A model generated the notes under the pieces. It worked only from the letters and a program-made list of their open reading frames with translations. It did not search any database and was not told the origin of the DNA. Of a DNA stretch of 64,000 bases, positions 63,126 through 64,000 are shown piece by piece. This DNA is from Congregibacter litoralis KT71 (GTDB lineage Bacteria > Pseudomonadota > Gammaproteobacteria > Pseudomonadales > Halieaceae), in the NCBI RefSeq assembly GCF_000153125.2, contig NZ_CM002299.1, positions 1,422,975 through 1,486,974 on the forward strand, given 5' to 3'. Both the position numbers and the translations under genes were made by a program. Numbering within the stretch: the first letter of the stretch is position 1; each line of letters starts with the position of its first letter.

Positions 63126-63967
63126 GTCTGTCTAAATGGGCGTACTGAGCGGGCAATCGCGCCCAAAAAACCACCAAAAATAAGCGTGCCTAGGTGTGCC
63201 GCTAGACCTGCACTCGGATTGATCACTTCGGAAACTAAAATCAGGAAAAAAGCCATAGAGACTAACGCTGGAGAGATATCGAGTGGCGCCAATCTGACGT
63301 TTTTATGCAGGATTGCGCCTAACCATCCCAGCAACGCAAAGATGCCCCCGGATACGCCAACAAACCCGTCCAGATCGATTGACCCTATGGACCAGAAGTA
63401 GTAAGAAACCACGCCGCCAACCAAAGTCCCCGCCACAAAAACACAAAGAGCCCAACCGCTCGAATAGACCATGGCTATAGGTAAGACCAGGATGATCCCT
63501 ATAAAATTGCCAATCGAGTGTGCAGGCCCACTGTGCAAAAACGGACCAATGAGCAAACGGAATAGACCTTCAAAGCTCAAGTCGATGGAGGCAAAGACCA
63601 AACCAATGTTCAAAACAGCGTCATCAATAGATCCAAAATGTGCCGACGCCCATCCTTGGAACAATACGAGGAGAGTGATCAAGAGCGCGCTCTCTAATAA
63701 AAAACGGGTAGCCTCTATCGAAATCCAGTTCACGAATCTGGCTCTATTGGTTAACCAATTTTCTTGCCTTTGCGCCAGAATGTCGGAGAACACAAGGTAG
63801 CCGATCACGGTGAGATACATGATCAGGACCGGGATAAGCAATTTTAAGCTCACAAATCCCGCGATAGACGTAAAGAAAAAGCCAACGATTGTGAAATACC
63901 AAATCATGATTTTACGGGATCGACGGTCAGAGAGTATCGCGAGATCACGCGTAAGCGGGCTATCCAT
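63122..63967 (-). CDS. Rhomboid-family intramembrane serine protease
   Basis: 281 residues with about seven to eight hydrophobic segments. Rhomboid hallmarks are 'GPFLHSGPAHSIGNFIGIIL' (His and Asn of the oxyanion region), the catalytic Ser in 'GFVGVSGGIFALLGWLG', and the catalytic His in 'GLAAHLGTLIFGGFLG'. The N-terminal 110 residues add two or three extra membrane segments. It cuts within the membrane span of single-pass substrates. Being first in an operon with an XRE-ImmA/IrrE peptidase suggests a regulated proteolysis chain from the membrane to a transcription factor; this is inference. Confidence 0.88.
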   Translation of the reverse strand: MDSPLTRDLAILSDRRSRKIMIWYFTIVGFFFTSIAGFVSLKLLIPVLIMYLTVIGYLVFSDILAQRQENWLTNRARFVNWISIEATRFLLESALLITLLVLFQGWASAHFGSIDDAVLNIGLVFASIDLSFEGLFRLLIGPFLHSGPAHSIGNFIGIILVLPIAMVYSSGWALCVFVAGTLVGGVVSYYFWSIGSIDLDGFVGVSGGIFALLGWLGAILHKNVRLAPLDISPALVSMAFFLILVSEVINPSAGLAAHLGTLIFGGFLGAIARSVRPFRQT

Positions 63968-64000
63968 TACCGAGACAAATTTGTCAGTGTTTGGGGCGCA

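Overview
The window looks like chromosomal DNA of a gammaproteobacterium, most likely a marine, oligotrophic one of the Halieaceae (OM60/NOR5) type. The evidence is the core block alaS-lysC-csrA-tRNA-Ser, a GreB, a long GcvP and a TonB receptor with the 'EEVVVTARKR' plug start. The lineage is inferred; no rRNA is present. 

Bases 1-22443 are ordinary core genome with dense genes. A catabolic block comes first: HyuA (C-terminal part only), HyuB, a cysteine amidohydrolase of the isochorismatase family, a PrpR-type sigma-54 activator and a TonB receptor. Together these fit uptake and breakdown of a hydantoin-like compound, for instance N-methylhydantoin via N-carbamoylsarcosine to sarcosine. Then follow a PAS-GGDEF-EAL protein, GcvP, a beta-lactamase-fold esterase, GreB, an M23 peptidase, an exported protein, a Trm112-like protein, a HIT protein, AlaS, aspartokinase, CsrA, an iodotyrosine-deiodinase-like nitroreductase and tRNA-Ser(GCT).

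From the tRNA-Ser onward (22444-64000) the window is accessory DNA: more AT-rich, full of insertion sequences, phage genes, broken genes and conflict genes. It reads as a genomic island or hotspot next to the tRNA, although no second tRNA-end repeat was found. In order: an ISL3 element; an NPPY DNA methyltransferase; convergent to it a three-gene operon of PRTase-like protein, AAA ATPase and a protein of unknown family, split by an IS3 element that landed on the last codons of the ATPase gene; an exported protein; a controller-like XRE regulator with a palindromic operator; two overlapping membrane-protein genes; a phage packaging and recombination cassette (TerL, DUF5681 protein, ParB-methyltransferase, large serine recombinase, DUF2924 protein); decayed sequence; a lipoprotein with a hexanucleotide tract; and dead IS3 and IS5 copies.

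Bases 45182-58601 hold a polymorphic-toxin locus. A 3467-residue secreted Rhs/YD-repeat protein carries about nine Ig-like modules and two repeated C-terminal units. It is followed by two separate short secreted proteins that carry only the Rhs core end plus a variable tip. Each tip gene is followed by a probable immunity gene. Between them lies a decayed HNH-like tip. A 566-bp direct repeat (55490-56055 and 57251-57816) shows that the second tip arose by duplication and replaced the end of the older one.

The right end holds an IS3 copy with another intact IS3 element inside it, then a leftward operon of rhomboid protease, small protein and XRE-ImmA/IrrE metallopeptidase. The two best candidates for something undescribed are the PRTase-ATPase-unknown operon with its methyltransferase neighbour, and the split Rhs locus with its duplicated, self-secreted tips.
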